Origin: RGIG5050 sp045636065
GTDB taxonomy: Bacteria; Verrucomicrobiota; Kiritimatiellia; RFP12; UBA1067
Assembly (NCBI GenBank): GCA_045636065.1
Contig: JAZTWW010000060.1
Coordinates: forward strand, 1-55,459
Direction of reading: 5' to 3'
DNA: 55,459 bases
Every line of letters begins with the position of its first letter. Within the stretch, counting starts at the first letter, position 1. A model generated the notes under the pieces. That model searched no databases. It was not told the origin of the DNA and was given only the letters and a program-made list of their open reading frames with translations. Shown one piece after another: positions 1 through 8,635 of this stretch. Both the position numbers and the translations under genes were made by a program.

Positions 1-42
1 GGGGGGGGGGGGGGGGGGGGGGGGGGGCGAGGGGGGGGGGGG
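1..42. repeat. G homopolymer at the window edge
   Basis: The first 27 bases are all G, then CGA, then another long G run. Nothing else in the window resembles it. It lies at the 3' end of a truncated gene on the minus strand, where it would encode a proline run. Either a real Pro-rich tail or, more likely, a sequencing or assembly artefact at a contig end (poly-G is a common no-signal artefact). Confidence 0.7.
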
Positions 43-652
43 CCGTCGGGGCGCCCTGCGGGGCCTTAGGGGCTTCGTGCCCGGGCTTGGCGGCGGGCTT
101 GGACGAGTCACCCTTCGCAGGCTTGCGCCCGTATCTCGAGACGCGGTGCGGACGTCCGGGCTTCCTGCCGCCTTCCATCCTGTAGCGCCTGAGGCTCGCG
201 TCGAGCTTGCTCCTCCAGTCCCTGTCGATTATCGACATCACGCAAACGTTCCAGTACATGATCGCGAGAAAGTCCTGATGCTCCTCGTCGAGGATGTCCT
301 CGTCGCACCAGTCCGGGCCGATGAACGGCGAGTCGGCGTCGTCCTTGATCTGCTCGACCGCCTCCTTCATCGTAAGCCCTATCAGATCGGAATACGTGTC
401 CTCAACGCTGTCGCGCGCGTCGGAAAGCGTCTCCGGCTTCATCTGCGCGGCAAGGATCTCGGCGGCGTCCATCACCGTATGGAGGTGCATCCTCAGGTAG
501 TTCTCGGATATCGTGTCGCGGCCGTACTCCGCGAAGAACGAGCCCCTGCGGCCGTCATGCATGCGATCCGCCTTTGCGGTGAAGACCGCGAGCGACGCCA
601 CAAGCGCCAGAGACATGCCTATAACGCGCGACGACTTCATCTTTTCAACCAT
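1..652 (-). CDS. Exported protein of unknown function, 3' end missing
   Basis: A continuous open frame on minus begins at ATG 652, preceded by AGGAG seven to eight bases upstream, and runs off the window. The product starts MVEKMKSSRVIG followed by a hydrophobic stretch ending in FTAKA, a plausible signal peptide. The body is acidic and mostly helical, with a WCDEDILDEEHQDF segment and a conserved-looking WNVCVMSIIDRDWRSK segment at about 136-151. The last 50 residues before the edge are rich in Lys, Arg and Pro (RKPGRPHR, KPAAKPGHEAPKAPQ). I do not recognise the family. It follows the dus gene by 37 bases on the same strand and may be cotranscribed with it. The end inside the G run is unreliable. 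Confidence 0.6.
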   Translation of the reverse strand, partial: MVEKMKSSRVIGMSLALVASLAVFTAKADRMHDGRRGSFFAEYGRDTISENYLRMHLHTVMDAAEILAAQMKPETLSDARDSVEDTYSDLIGLTMKEAVEQIKDDADSPFIGPDWCDEDILDEEHQDFLAIMYWNVCVMSIIDRDWRSKLDASLRRYRMEGGRKPGRPHRVSRYGRKPAKGDSSKPAAKPGHEAPKAPQGAPTAPPPLAPPPPPPPP

Positions 653-689
653 TTTCCAGCTCCTTTTCCTGTCTGTTTCGTTTGAAGAT

Positions 690-1568
690 TCAACCTGCCC
701 GTCCGAGGACCTGAGCGAGCTCGTCCAGGCTGCGGCACATCTTTACGGAATTCCAGCGCCGCGCCCACACGCCGGGCGCGTGCGCCCAGTATGAGAGAAG
801 CTCCTTCATCCTTCCAAGTACGCCGTGCTCCGATCCAAGCTCCCTCGACGACTCCTCCATGTACGCCATTGCGAGCGATCCCGCGTCCTCCCTCAAGGCA
901 AGGGCCTTAATGAAGGATCTTCCAACCATTACGCCGGCAACGCCTTCGGGGAGAGGCCCGGCCGCATCGGCTACCGTAAAATCGCCGTTGACTATCACGG
1001 GATTTGACGACATTCCCGCCACCTCCATCATCTCGCTTCTGTGGCACGAACCTGAATACATCTCCTTCGCCGTTCGCGCATGTATCGTGACGGCAGCGAG
1101 GGGATACCTGTTGAGAACAGGCATCAGCGCAAATATCTCCCTTGGGCTTTCTATCCCGAGACGCATCTTGACGGAGAACCTCCCGGCCCCCATCGCCTCG
1201 CATCCGGCTGCGAGAAGCCTTTCGAGGAGCCCCGGATTTCTCATGAGCCCCGAACCGCGGCCCCTTCTCGCCACCATCGGGAACGGGCAGCCGGCATTCA
1301 AGTCGGCCGAGGAGTAGCCCATATCCTTGAACGCCTTCAGAAGGACAGTCATAGACTGGGGGTCCTTGGTTATCACCTGCGGCACAAGCCTCTCCTCGAA
1401 AGGGACGGCCTCCTTCATGTACTTCGCAGTCGGCTTGACGCCCGGATTCGCAGCGATGAAAGGCGACACGGCCCACTCGAAGCCCGCCTCGCGTATCGCC
1501 GGGGCGAAGCTCCGTCTGAAGGCGCGGATCGTGACGCCTCTCAGGGGTGCGAGGACGAGGCCCTTCAT
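690..1568 (-). CDS. dus: tRNA-dihydrouridine synthase family protein (Dus)
   Basis: 292 residues, close to the usual 300-330 of Dus enzymes, which use FMN and NADPH to reduce uridine in tRNA D-loops. Visible Dus motifs in order: LAPLRGVTIRAFR at the N-terminus (FMN phosphate side), LNAGCPFPMV near 95 with the catalytic Cys, KMRLG, TIHARTAKEMYSG (the HxR/Y motif), VNGDF and VMVGRSFI, all expected around a TIM barrel. The start ATG overlaps the pyridoxal kinase stop in an ATGA, so translation is probably coupled. Which Dus subtype (A, B, C or other) I cannot assign, so the symbol is generic. Confidence 0.88.
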   Translation of the reverse strand: MKGLVLAPLRGVTIRAFRRSFAPAIREAGFEWAVSPFIAANPGVKPTAKYMKEAVPFEERLVPQVITKDPQSMTVLLKAFKDMGYSSADLNAGCPFPMVARRGRGSGLMRNPGLLERLLAAGCEAMGAGRFSVKMRLGIESPREIFALMPVLNRYPLAAVTIHARTAKEMYSGSCHRSEMMEVAGMSSNPVIVNGDFTVADAAGPLPEGVAGVMVGRSFIKALALREDAGSLAMAYMEESSRELGSEHGVLGRMKELLSYWAHAPGVWARRWNSVKMCRSLDELAQVLGRAG

Positions 1569-2401
1569 ATGAGTTCCCCCAGAACCTCTTCAAAGGCGAG
1601 TCCGTCCGTAGTCGGGATGCCGAGTTCGATGCTGCGCCGTATGGCGTGCATCACGAACGCGGCCCCGTCCCTGACGGCGTTCTTGAACGGTGCGCCGTTG
1701 AGAAGCCTGCCGAGAACGACGGCGGAGAATATGTCGCCCGTACCAGAACGGTCTTCGCCTATGCGCTGCGTGACGAGGACATCGCACCCCTTGCCGCGCT
1801 CGTATATGAAATTGAGAAGCTCGTCCCCCTTTGGAATGCCGCTTATCACGACGCACCTGGCGTGCGGTTCGCATAGCTCCTTTGCAAGCGATTCAAGCTC
1901 GCTCTCGCCGGCATCGGGATTGTATGGGCGGCCTGCAAGGATGCTCGCCTCGGTGAGATTCGGCGTCAGCACGTCCGCCACCTCCAGCAGCTCATGCATC
2001 CCCGCCGCGAGATCCGGCGCATAAGAGGGATAAAGCCTCCCGTAGTCGCCCATCACCGGATCGATCAGTATAAGCGGCGAACCTTCCGGAAAAGCCCTCA
2101 CGAAGCGCTTGACGAAATCTATCTGCCGCCTGCAGCCCAGAAATCCGCTCGCTATGGCCGAGAACTTGAGCCCTATCGCCTGCCAGTCCTCAAGGTATGC
2201 GTCCATCACCTCCGTAAGGTCGCGCCAGGAGAACCTCGGAAAGCCGGTGTGGTTGGTGAATACGGCCGTCGGCACGGGGCAGCACTGTATCTTCATCGCG
2301 CTGAGGATGGGCGAAGCGACGGCAAGCGAGCATCTTCCGAAGCTCGAATAGTCGTTTATGACCGCAGCCTTGCGCTGCCTGTTGTGGTCGACCTCAGCCA
2401 A
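1565..2401 (-). CDS. pdxK: Pyridoxal/pyridoxamine kinase, ribokinase-like fold
   Basis: 278 residues of the PfkB/ribokinase-like superfamily. It probably phosphorylates pyridoxal, pyridoxine or pyridoxamine with ATP in the vitamin B6 salvage route. Evidence: INDYSSFGRCSLA at 16-28 (substrate loop typical of PdxK/PdxY), DPVMGDYGRLYPSY in the middle, TPNLTEASIL, and the anion-hole/catalytic motif GTGDIFSAVVLG with the catalytic Asp near 222. The product would serve SerC, a PLP enzyme encoded further along. Start chosen as the first ATG of the frame; it lies 27 bases after the fcl stop. Stop overlaps dus (ATGA). PdxK and PdxY cannot be told apart by eye. Confidence 0.87.
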   Translation of the reverse strand: MAEVDHNRQRKAAVINDYSSFGRCSLAVASPILSAMKIQCCPVPTAVFTNHTGFPRFSWRDLTEVMDAYLEDWQAIGLKFSAIASGFLGCRRQIDFVKRFVRAFPEGSPLILIDPVMGDYGRLYPSYAPDLAAGMHELLEVADVLTPNLTEASILAGRPYNPDAGESELESLAKELCEPHARCVVISGIPKGDELLNFIYERGKGCDVLVTQRIGEDRSGTGDIFSAVVLGRLLNGAPFKNAVRDGAAFVMHAIRRSIELGIPTTDGLAFEEVLGELI

Positions 2402-2428
2402 TTTCCGCCAACCTCGCTTTCATGGGGA

Positions 2429-3384
2429 TCATCTTCCCTCTCCAAGCCTTATCGTGCCGGCCGCAAGTTCGCGCCGGTAGTCGAGAACCGTGCGGGCGAT
2501 GCCTTCCTCAAACGTGATCGCGGGCCTCCAGCCGAGCGAACGGATGAGCGTCGTGTCGCAAAGCTTGCGCGGAGTGCCGTTCGGTCTGGTCGCATCCCAG
2601 GAGATTCCGGCAGGGCATCCTGTCGCGGCCTTGATCGTCTCTGCAAGACGGCGGATGGAAACCTCCTCGCCCGAACCTACGTTCATCAGATCCGGCGGAT
2701 CGTCGAGCTTAAGCGCAAAGAGGCACGCGGAGGCAAGATCGTCCACGTGCAGGAACTCTCGAAGCGGCGAACCGTCGCCCCAAAGAGGGACGGTCCTGTC
2801 GCCGTTTTCACGCGCCGTTTCGAACTTGCGGATCATCGTCGGCAGCACGTGGCCGTGGACGGTGTCGTAGTTGTCGCCCGGGCCGTAGAGATTCGTCGGC
2901 ATGAGCGAGTGGTAGAGAAGCCCCCTGTCGCGGCGCAGGAACTCGCAAAGCTTGAGGCCTGATATCTTAGCAAGGGCATAGCCCTCGTTCGTCTTTTCCA
3001 GCTCTCCGGCAAGAAGCGCGGACTCCGGAATCGGCTGCGGGGCCATCCTCGGGTAGATGCAGGTCGAGCCGAGGAAGAGGAGCCTTTTCACACCGCACTC
3101 GGCCGCAGCCCAGACGGTATTCAAGGCGATCATCTCGTTCTCGTAGAGAAAGAGCGCATTCGCGGCGGAGTTTGCGCCGATTCCGCCGACTCGCGCCGCG
3201 GCGATGACGGCGACATCGGGCCTCTCGGCCTCGTAGAACCTGCGAACGGCCCTGGGGTCGAGCAGGTCGAGCTCGCGATGCGTGCGCGTGATGACGTTGC
3301 CGTAGCCCTCGCGCTCCAGTGCCCGGCATACGGCGGAGCCGACCATTCCGCGATGGCCGGCCACGTATATCCTGTCGGTCGTTT

Positions 3385-3388
<4 letters not shown>
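2429..3388 (-). CDS. fcl: GDP-L-fucose synthase
   Basis: 319 residues, the normal length for the bifunctional 3,5-epimerase/4-reductase that turns GDP-4-keto-6-deoxymannose into GDP-L-fucose using NADPH. It is an extended SDR: nucleotide loop GHRGMVG at 11-17, catalytic Ser108 in LGSTCIYP, and Tyr137/Lys141 in EGYALAK. The segment MPTNLYGPGDNYD and DGSPLREFLHVDDLA are typical of Fcl. It follows gmd with an ATGA overlap, so the two steps of the de novo fucose pathway are made together. Fucose would go into surface polysaccharide or glycoprotein; no fucosyltransferase is seen in the window. Confidence 0.95.
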
Positions 3389-4377
<989 letters not shown>

Positions 4378-4409
4378 ATGTCTTGCTTCTCCTTCGTCTT
4401 TGGGCAAAT

Positions 4410-4415
4410 ATTATA
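4410..4415 (-). promoter_or_regulatory. Probable -10 element of gmd-fcl
   Basis: TATAAT on the minus strand in the 76-base gap between the histidine kinase stop and gmd. It predicts a start site near 4403 and a leader of about 25 bases containing the GGAG of gmd. The expected -35 position (TATGCG) is weak. This would uncouple gmd-fcl from the upstream two-component genes. Confidence 0.5.
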
Positions 4416-4453
4416 TCAAATTTTCCGCCCCGCGCATACCCCCCCTTGCACTT

Positions 4454-5608
4454 CTACCGCGGATCTACCGCTTTTATCGCGCTTTCCGCTCCATTGCGGT
4501 TGGATGGAATGGAGACGGTGAAGGTGGTTCCCTTTCCGGGGGTGGAATCGCATGCTACCGTGCCGCCGTAGAACGAGGCTATCGAATGGACGAGCGAAAG
4601 CCCCAGGCCGAAGCCGGGCGAGTGGCGGCTGGAGTCGCACCTGAAGAACCGGTCGAATATGCGCGGCACATCCTTGCCGTCTATGCCTATGCCCGTGTCC
4701 GACACCTTGATTACGGCATATCCGCCTTCCTCGGCGAGAGACACCTTCACCTGCCCGCCACGCGGCGTGAACTTGAGCGCATTGTCGATGAGATTGCCAA
4801 CGAGCCTCACGATCTTCGAACGGTGGGCCATAAGCCGCACAGGATGCGCGCCAAGCGTCGCCTTGAGCGTTATGCCCATCTCGCCGGCGACCGGCTCGAG
4901 AAGCTCCACGACATCAAGAACCGCACCGCCCACGTCAACATCCTCGACGGGCAGGGAATATCCCGCATAGTTCTGCGATATCTCGGAGTTGACTTCGATA
5001 AGCTTCAGGATGGTGTCCGTGGAATCTATCACCCGCGCACACGACTCCTCCGTGCCGATGCGCCCGGTCATCGCCAGCTCGGCCGCGTTCCTCACGGCCG
5101 TCAGAGGCGTTCTCAGATCGTGCAGCACGTTTGATGACAGCTCCTTAAGCTCCTTTATCCTAGCCTCCTGCGCCTCGAAAAGCGTATTGAAGGCCATGGA
5201 GAGCCTGTTCATCTCCCCTATCGGCCCGTCCGTGGCGAATGATGCGCTTTTATGCCCGCGTGCAGCCTCAAGCGCGCGCGTCGCAAGGTCCTCCACCGGC
5301 CGAGCGATCCTCTTGGCAAGGCAGCGCGACAGCGCAAGGCCAAGGACGAGCGCGGCAAGCTCCGCGAAGCCGGTCGCCGCCACTATCCAGGCGTACTCGG
5401 CGAGATGCCGCCCTGTGCCTGGCGCCGGCGCGAACCGCTTGAGGGCGGAATACCCCAGCACCACTGCGACGCCAGTGGAGAAGATCATGACGGCCGCAAG
5501 CGTAGGCAGTGCGGACCTTGCGATCGTGGCGGCGAGCGAGCGGCGGCGAAGGCTACTCGATGCCGTAGCCGAGCCCCCGCACGTTGCGGATGATGTCTCG
5601 CGATCCAT
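4454..5608 (-). CDS. Sensor histidine kinase (HAMP-HisKA-HATPase)
   Basis: 384 residues, inner membrane. Two hydrophobic helices at about 33-53 and 72-95 enclose a very short periplasmic loop, so the sensed signal may be in the membrane. A HAMP-like linker follows at about 96-155. HisKA carries the phosphorylated His163 in VLHDLRTPLT. The ATPase domain shows NLIDNALKFTPRGG (N box), DTGIGI (G1), FDRFFR (F box) and FGLGLSLV (G2). The listed start lies 56 bases inside the preceding response-regulator gene; no better ATG precedes the first helix, so a long overlap or a non-ATG start after 5553 are the options. The pair is of the OmpR/PhoB-EnvZ/CusS class; its target genes are unknown. Confidence 0.87.
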   Translation of the reverse strand: MDRETSSATCGGSATASSSLRRRSLAATIARSALPTLAAVMIFSTGVAVVLGYSALKRFAPAPGTGRHLAEYAWIVAATGFAELAALVLGLALSRCLAKRIARPVEDLATRALEAARGHKSASFATDGPIGEMNRLSMAFNTLFEAQEARIKELKELSSNVLHDLRTPLTAVRNAAELAMTGRIGTEESCARVIDSTDTILKLIEVNSEISQNYAGYSLPVEDVDVGGAVLDVVELLEPVAGEMGITLKATLGAHPVRLMAHRSKIVRLVGNLIDNALKFTPRGGQVKVSLAEEGGYAVIKVSDTGIGIDGKDVPRIFDRFFRCDSSRHSPGFGLGLSLVHSIASFYGGTVACDSTPGKGTTFTVSIPSNRNGAESAIKAVDPR

Positions 5609-6227
5609 TTTCCGTCATCTTCTTCCTTAGCGAGCAGACTCTCGACTCGACGGCTCTCGTGTCCATCTGGGAGCTCGTGTGCCACACCTGCTCGAGAATC
5701 ACCGAAACGGGGATGATCCTCGTCGGGTGGCACATGAGATATTCAAGGAGGAGATATTCGAGCCGCGAGAGATCGATCACCTTCCCCGCCCTTATCACGC
5801 GGTGGCTCTCGCGGTCGAGGATGATGTCGTCGTACCTGAGTCGCGAACGCTCCGGCGACGACGGGTTGTTGCGCCTTAAGAGGGCCGTTATCCTTGCGGC
5901 GAGCTCGTCCATGGAGAACGGCTTTGTGAGGTAGTCGTCCGCTCCGATATTGAGCCCCGATACCTTGTGCGCCACGCTGTCCTTGGCGCTCAGGATTATG
6001 ACAGGTATCGGATCGCCCTTCTCCCTGACGCGCCTTATCACCTCAAGGCCGTCCATTCCGGGAAGCATGAGATCCACTACCGCAAATGCATATGACGGAT
6101 TCGACAGCAGCCTTTCAAGCCCATCGACGCCATTTGCGGCGATGTCCGCCTCACATCCCATTGCGGCAAGACCGTGCCGGACAAACTCCGCCTGGTGGGC
6201 GTCGTCCTCGATAATCAGCGCTTTCAT
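5553..6227 (-). CDS. OmpR-family response regulator
   Basis: 224 residues from ATG 6227, chosen over an ATG 12 bases upstream because GGAGAG lies just before it and the protein then opens with MKALIIEDDA. The receiver is complete: acidic pair E7/D8/D9, phospho-acceptor D52 in VVDLMLPGMDG, S80, K102 in YLTKPFS. The C-terminal winged-helix DNA-binding domain shows LSRLEYLLLEYLM, the recognition region TRAVESRVCSLRKKM and the end IRNVRGLGYGIE. It is followed by its kinase gene with an overlap, and lies 57 bases after map. Confidence 0.92.
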   Translation of the reverse strand: MKALIIEDDAHQAEFVRHGLAAMGCEADIAANGVDGLERLLSNPSYAFAVVDLMLPGMDGLEVIRRVREKGDPIPVIILSAKDSVAHKVSGLNIGADDYLTKPFSMDELAARITALLRRNNPSSPERSRLRYDDIILDRESHRVIRAGKVIDLSRLEYLLLEYLMCHPTRIIPVSVILEQVWHTSSQMDTRAVESRVCSLRKKMTENGSRDIIRNVRGLGYGIE

Positions 6228-6284
6228 GAATCTCTCCATTCATCGGCGACATATGGATGGCGCTACATCATGATTTCTTGGCTG

Positions 6285-7049
6285 TCACGGGTAGTCCGCT
6301 GGTAGTGTAAGCACCTCGCAACCGTCTTCGGTTATTGCAACCGTATGTTCGAAATGGGCCGCAATGGATCCATCCCCCGTGACGACGGTCCATTCGTCGT
6401 CGAGGACATTCACCTTGTGCGTCCCGAGTGTTATCATCGGCTCTATCGCGATCGTCATCCCGGGCTTCAGCACGAAGCCCTTCCCGCGCCGGCCGTAGTT
6501 CGGAACGGGCGGATCCTCATGAATCGTCTTGCCGACGCCGTGGCCTATATAGTCGCGCACGACGCCGAAGCCCTTCTCCTCCGCGACCTCCTGGATGGCG
6601 GCGCCCACATCGCCTAGATGGACGCCAGGCCCCGCGGCGGCAATGCCGACGGCGAGGCACCTTTTGGTCGTTTCAATGAGTTCGAGGATCCTGGGATCGG
6701 TCACGCCAACTGGGACCGTGCGCGCCGTGTCGCCGTTGTAGCCGTATTTGCACACGCCCACATCGACCTTCACGACGTCGCCCGGCATTATCATCCGCTT
6801 CTTCGAGGGTATGCCGTGGATGATCTCGTCGTTGATGGAGACGCAAAGCGCACCCGGAAAGCCGCAGTAGCCGAGAAAGCTCGCCGCCACGGAGTTCCTT
6901 CTGCAGAAGGCCCTCACGACCTCGTCGATGTCGCCTGTAGTGGCGCCCGGCGTCACTGCGGCGGCTGCGAGATCGCGGACTTCGGCGGTGAGGCGGCACG
7001 CCTCCCGCATCCTGTCGATCTGGGCCTTGCTCTTTACATCAACCTTCAT
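6285..7049 (-). CDS. map: Methionine aminopeptidase, type I
   Basis: 254 residues, the usual size. It removes the initiator Met from nascent proteins. All metal and proton-relay residues can be seen in order: His in IIHGIPS near 79, Asp in KVDVGV, Asp in YNGDTAR, His in IGHGVGKTIHE, Glu in AIEPMI and Glu in FEHTVAI. The start follows the adk stop by one base (TAA-A-ATG), so map depends on adk transcription and translation. The adk-map order is the same as in many ribosomal-protein operons, but here no secY or ribosomal genes are attached. Confidence 0.96.
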   Translation of the reverse strand: MKVDVKSKAQIDRMREACRLTAEVRDLAAAAVTPGATTGDIDEVVRAFCRRNSVAASFLGYCGFPGALCVSINDEIIHGIPSKKRMIMPGDVVKVDVGVCKYGYNGDTARTVPVGVTDPRILELIETTKRCLAVGIAAAGPGVHLGDVGAAIQEVAEEKGFGVVRDYIGHGVGKTIHEDPPVPNYGRRGKGFVLKPGMTIAIEPMITLGTHKVNVLDDEWTVVTGDGSIAAHFEHTVAITEDGCEVLTLPADYP

Positions 7050-7050
7050 T

Positions 7051-7695
7051 TTACATCGCCGCCAGGAACGCGGCGGCTATCTGCGGAATTGCGCCGACGC
7101 CGTCGACAGTCCTTAAGAGCCCTGCATTGCGGTAGTACGCAATCAGCGGCTCCGTCTGCGCATGGTACACGGCGAGGCGGTCCTTGACCGTTTCGGGATT
7201 GTCGTCCTTGCGGATGACAAGGCTCTCGCCGCAATCGTCGCACACGCCCTCCACCTTCGGAGGGAGGTTCTTGACGTGGTAGCCGCGCTTGCACTTGGGG
7301 CAGGTGCGGCGGCCGAGGATGCGCTCTTCGATGAGCGCGTCCGGAACGTCTATCAAAACTGCGCTCTTTATGGTGGCGCCGCTCTCCTTCGCCGTTGCAG
7401 CGAGGATGTCGGCCTGCGCCACGTTGCGCGGGAACCCGTCGAGGAGCATCGTCACGTCGCCCTGGGTCTCCTTGACCACATCGGCGATCATGCGTGCTAT
7501 GAGTTCATCGGGGACAAGCTGCCCCGCGTCCATGAACGCCTTGGCCTTGAGGCCGGCGTCTGTGCCCTTGGCGACGGCCCCTCTGAGGAGGTCTCCGCTT
7601 GAAACGTGCTTCAATCCGCTGTTGGAGGCTGCGAGCTGCCCCGCGACGGTACCCTTGCCCGAACCGGGCGCACCCAGAAGTATGACAATATTCAT
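7051..7695 (-). CDS. adk: Adenylate kinase, zinc-lid type
   Basis: 214 residues starting MNIVILLGAPGSGKGTV (P-loop at 8-15). It interconverts ATP+AMP and 2 ADP. The LID domain has two CxxC pairs (CPKCKRG and CDDCG), the zinc-binding type. LLDGFPRNVAQA and the Arg residues of the NMP-binding part are present. An in-frame ATG 36 bases upstream exists but lies upstream of the -10 element, so ATG 7695 is the start. With the -10 ending 7 bases before the ATG there is no room for a Shine-Dalgarno site: a leaderless message is predicted. Confidence 0.96.
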   Translation of the reverse strand: MNIVILLGAPGSGKGTVAGQLAASNSGLKHVSSGDLLRGAVAKGTDAGLKAKAFMDAGQLVPDELIARMIADVVKETQGDVTMLLDGFPRNVAQADILAATAKESGATIKSAVLIDVPDALIEERILGRRTCPKCKRGYHVKNLPPKVEGVCDDCGESLVIRKDDNPETVKDRLAVYHAQTEPLIAYYRNAGLLRTVDGVGAIPQIAAAFLAAM

Positions 7696-7702
7696 GGCCG
7701 TA

Positions 7703-7731
7703 ATTATACCACTTTCACTTCCATCTTGCAA
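7703..7731 (-). promoter_or_regulatory. adk promoter, leaderless configuration
   Basis: On minus: -35 TTGCAA (7726-7731), exactly 17 bases, extended TGG then -10 TATAAT (7703-7708), then 7 bases, then the adk ATG. Transcription should begin on or within a base of the start codon. The same spacing recurs at the gene starting at 20928 and at the NSS symporter. Confidence 0.75.
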
Positions 7732-7769
7732 ACATGAAATTCAAACCGGCGCGCGGCTTGCGGGGGGAC

Positions 7770-8603
7770 TCACCAGATCGCACGGGAATATACGCCGCTA
7801 GGAAGCGAGAATGCGCCGTCAACCCCTTCGAGGAGCATCTCGCCCGACTCGAAACGGCTTGCGCCCGGGAAAGCCTGCGAGATGATATTGCCGGCAACGG
7901 CCGGCGAGAGGCCGGGCGTGTGGCTTGAAAAGAGGATGAAAAGGGGCTGCTTCGAGAGTACGCCCTTCACAAGCTCGATCGTCGTCTTGAGGTCGCGCTC
8001 TATCTTGTACATCTCGCCCTTCGCGCCGCGCCCGAACGACGGGGGATCGAATATGACCGCATCGTACATGCGCCCGCGCCTCGCCTCGCGCTGGAGGAAC
8101 TTGTGCGCGTCGTCAACGATCCATCTTATTGGGCGATCCGCAAGGCCGTTGATGGCGGCGTTCCTGCGCGCCCATTCCACCATGCCCTTGGAGGCGTCGA
8201 GGTGGCACACCTCCGCACCGCCCTGCGATGCAGCCAAGGTGGCGCCGCCAGAATACGCGAAGAGGTTGAGGACCGATACGCTGCGCCCCGCGCCCTTCAC
8301 CGTTTCCCTTATCCAGCGCCAGTCGTCGCGCTGCTCTGGGAAGATGCCGAGATGGCCGAAATCGGTGCCGCTCAAGCTGAACGAGATTCCGGCCGTCTCG
8401 ATCGTCCACTCCTTGGGGAGCGAACTGCGCCCATGCCACCTCATGCCGTCCTCGCGGTCGAAGCTGGCGCTGGCGCCGCTCCATGCGGAGGGGTTCCTGG
8501 GCCTCCACATGGCCTGCGCGGCAGGGCGCACTATAGTATAGGCGCCGAAGCGCTCGAACTTGCGGCCGTCGCCGCTGTCTATAAGTCCGTAGTCATCGCG
8601 CAT
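7770..8603 (-). CDS. SAM-dependent RNA methyltransferase, RlmI/PF10672-like
   Basis: 277 residues. Class I Rossmann methyltransferase. A short N-terminal part with IVRPAAQAMWRP leads to FGHLGIFPEQRDDW (substrate side of this family), NLFAYSGGATLAAS (SAM-binding loop, motif I), LDASKGMVEWARRN (acidic end of beta 2), WIVDDAHKFL and the catalytic IFDPPSFGRG (motif IV, DPP). Family members such as RlmI/RlmK methylate rRNA bases; the exact target here cannot be read. No PUA domain is evident, making it shorter than RlmI. It starts 32 bases after the serC stop and has only a weak GAGG before the ATG. Confidence 0.82.
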   Translation of the reverse strand: MRDDYGLIDSGDGRKFERFGAYTIVRPAAQAMWRPRNPSAWSGASASFDREDGMRWHGRSSLPKEWTIETAGISFSLSGTDFGHLGIFPEQRDDWRWIRETVKGAGRSVSVLNLFAYSGGATLAASQGGAEVCHLDASKGMVEWARRNAAINGLADRPIRWIVDDAHKFLQREARRGRMYDAVIFDPPSFGRGAKGEMYKIERDLKTTIELVKGVLSKQPLFILFSSHTPGLSPAVAGNIISQAFPGASRFESGEMLLEGVDGAFSLPSGVYSRAIW

Positions 8604-8635
8604 CGGCGCCTCGCATCCGGATGGCCCGGAACCAA

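Noticed and set aside
4378..4407. Longer gmd start at 4407
   Set aside because: It lies upstream of the GGAG ribosome site and almost on the predicted transcription start; the GMD fold begins at ATG 4377.
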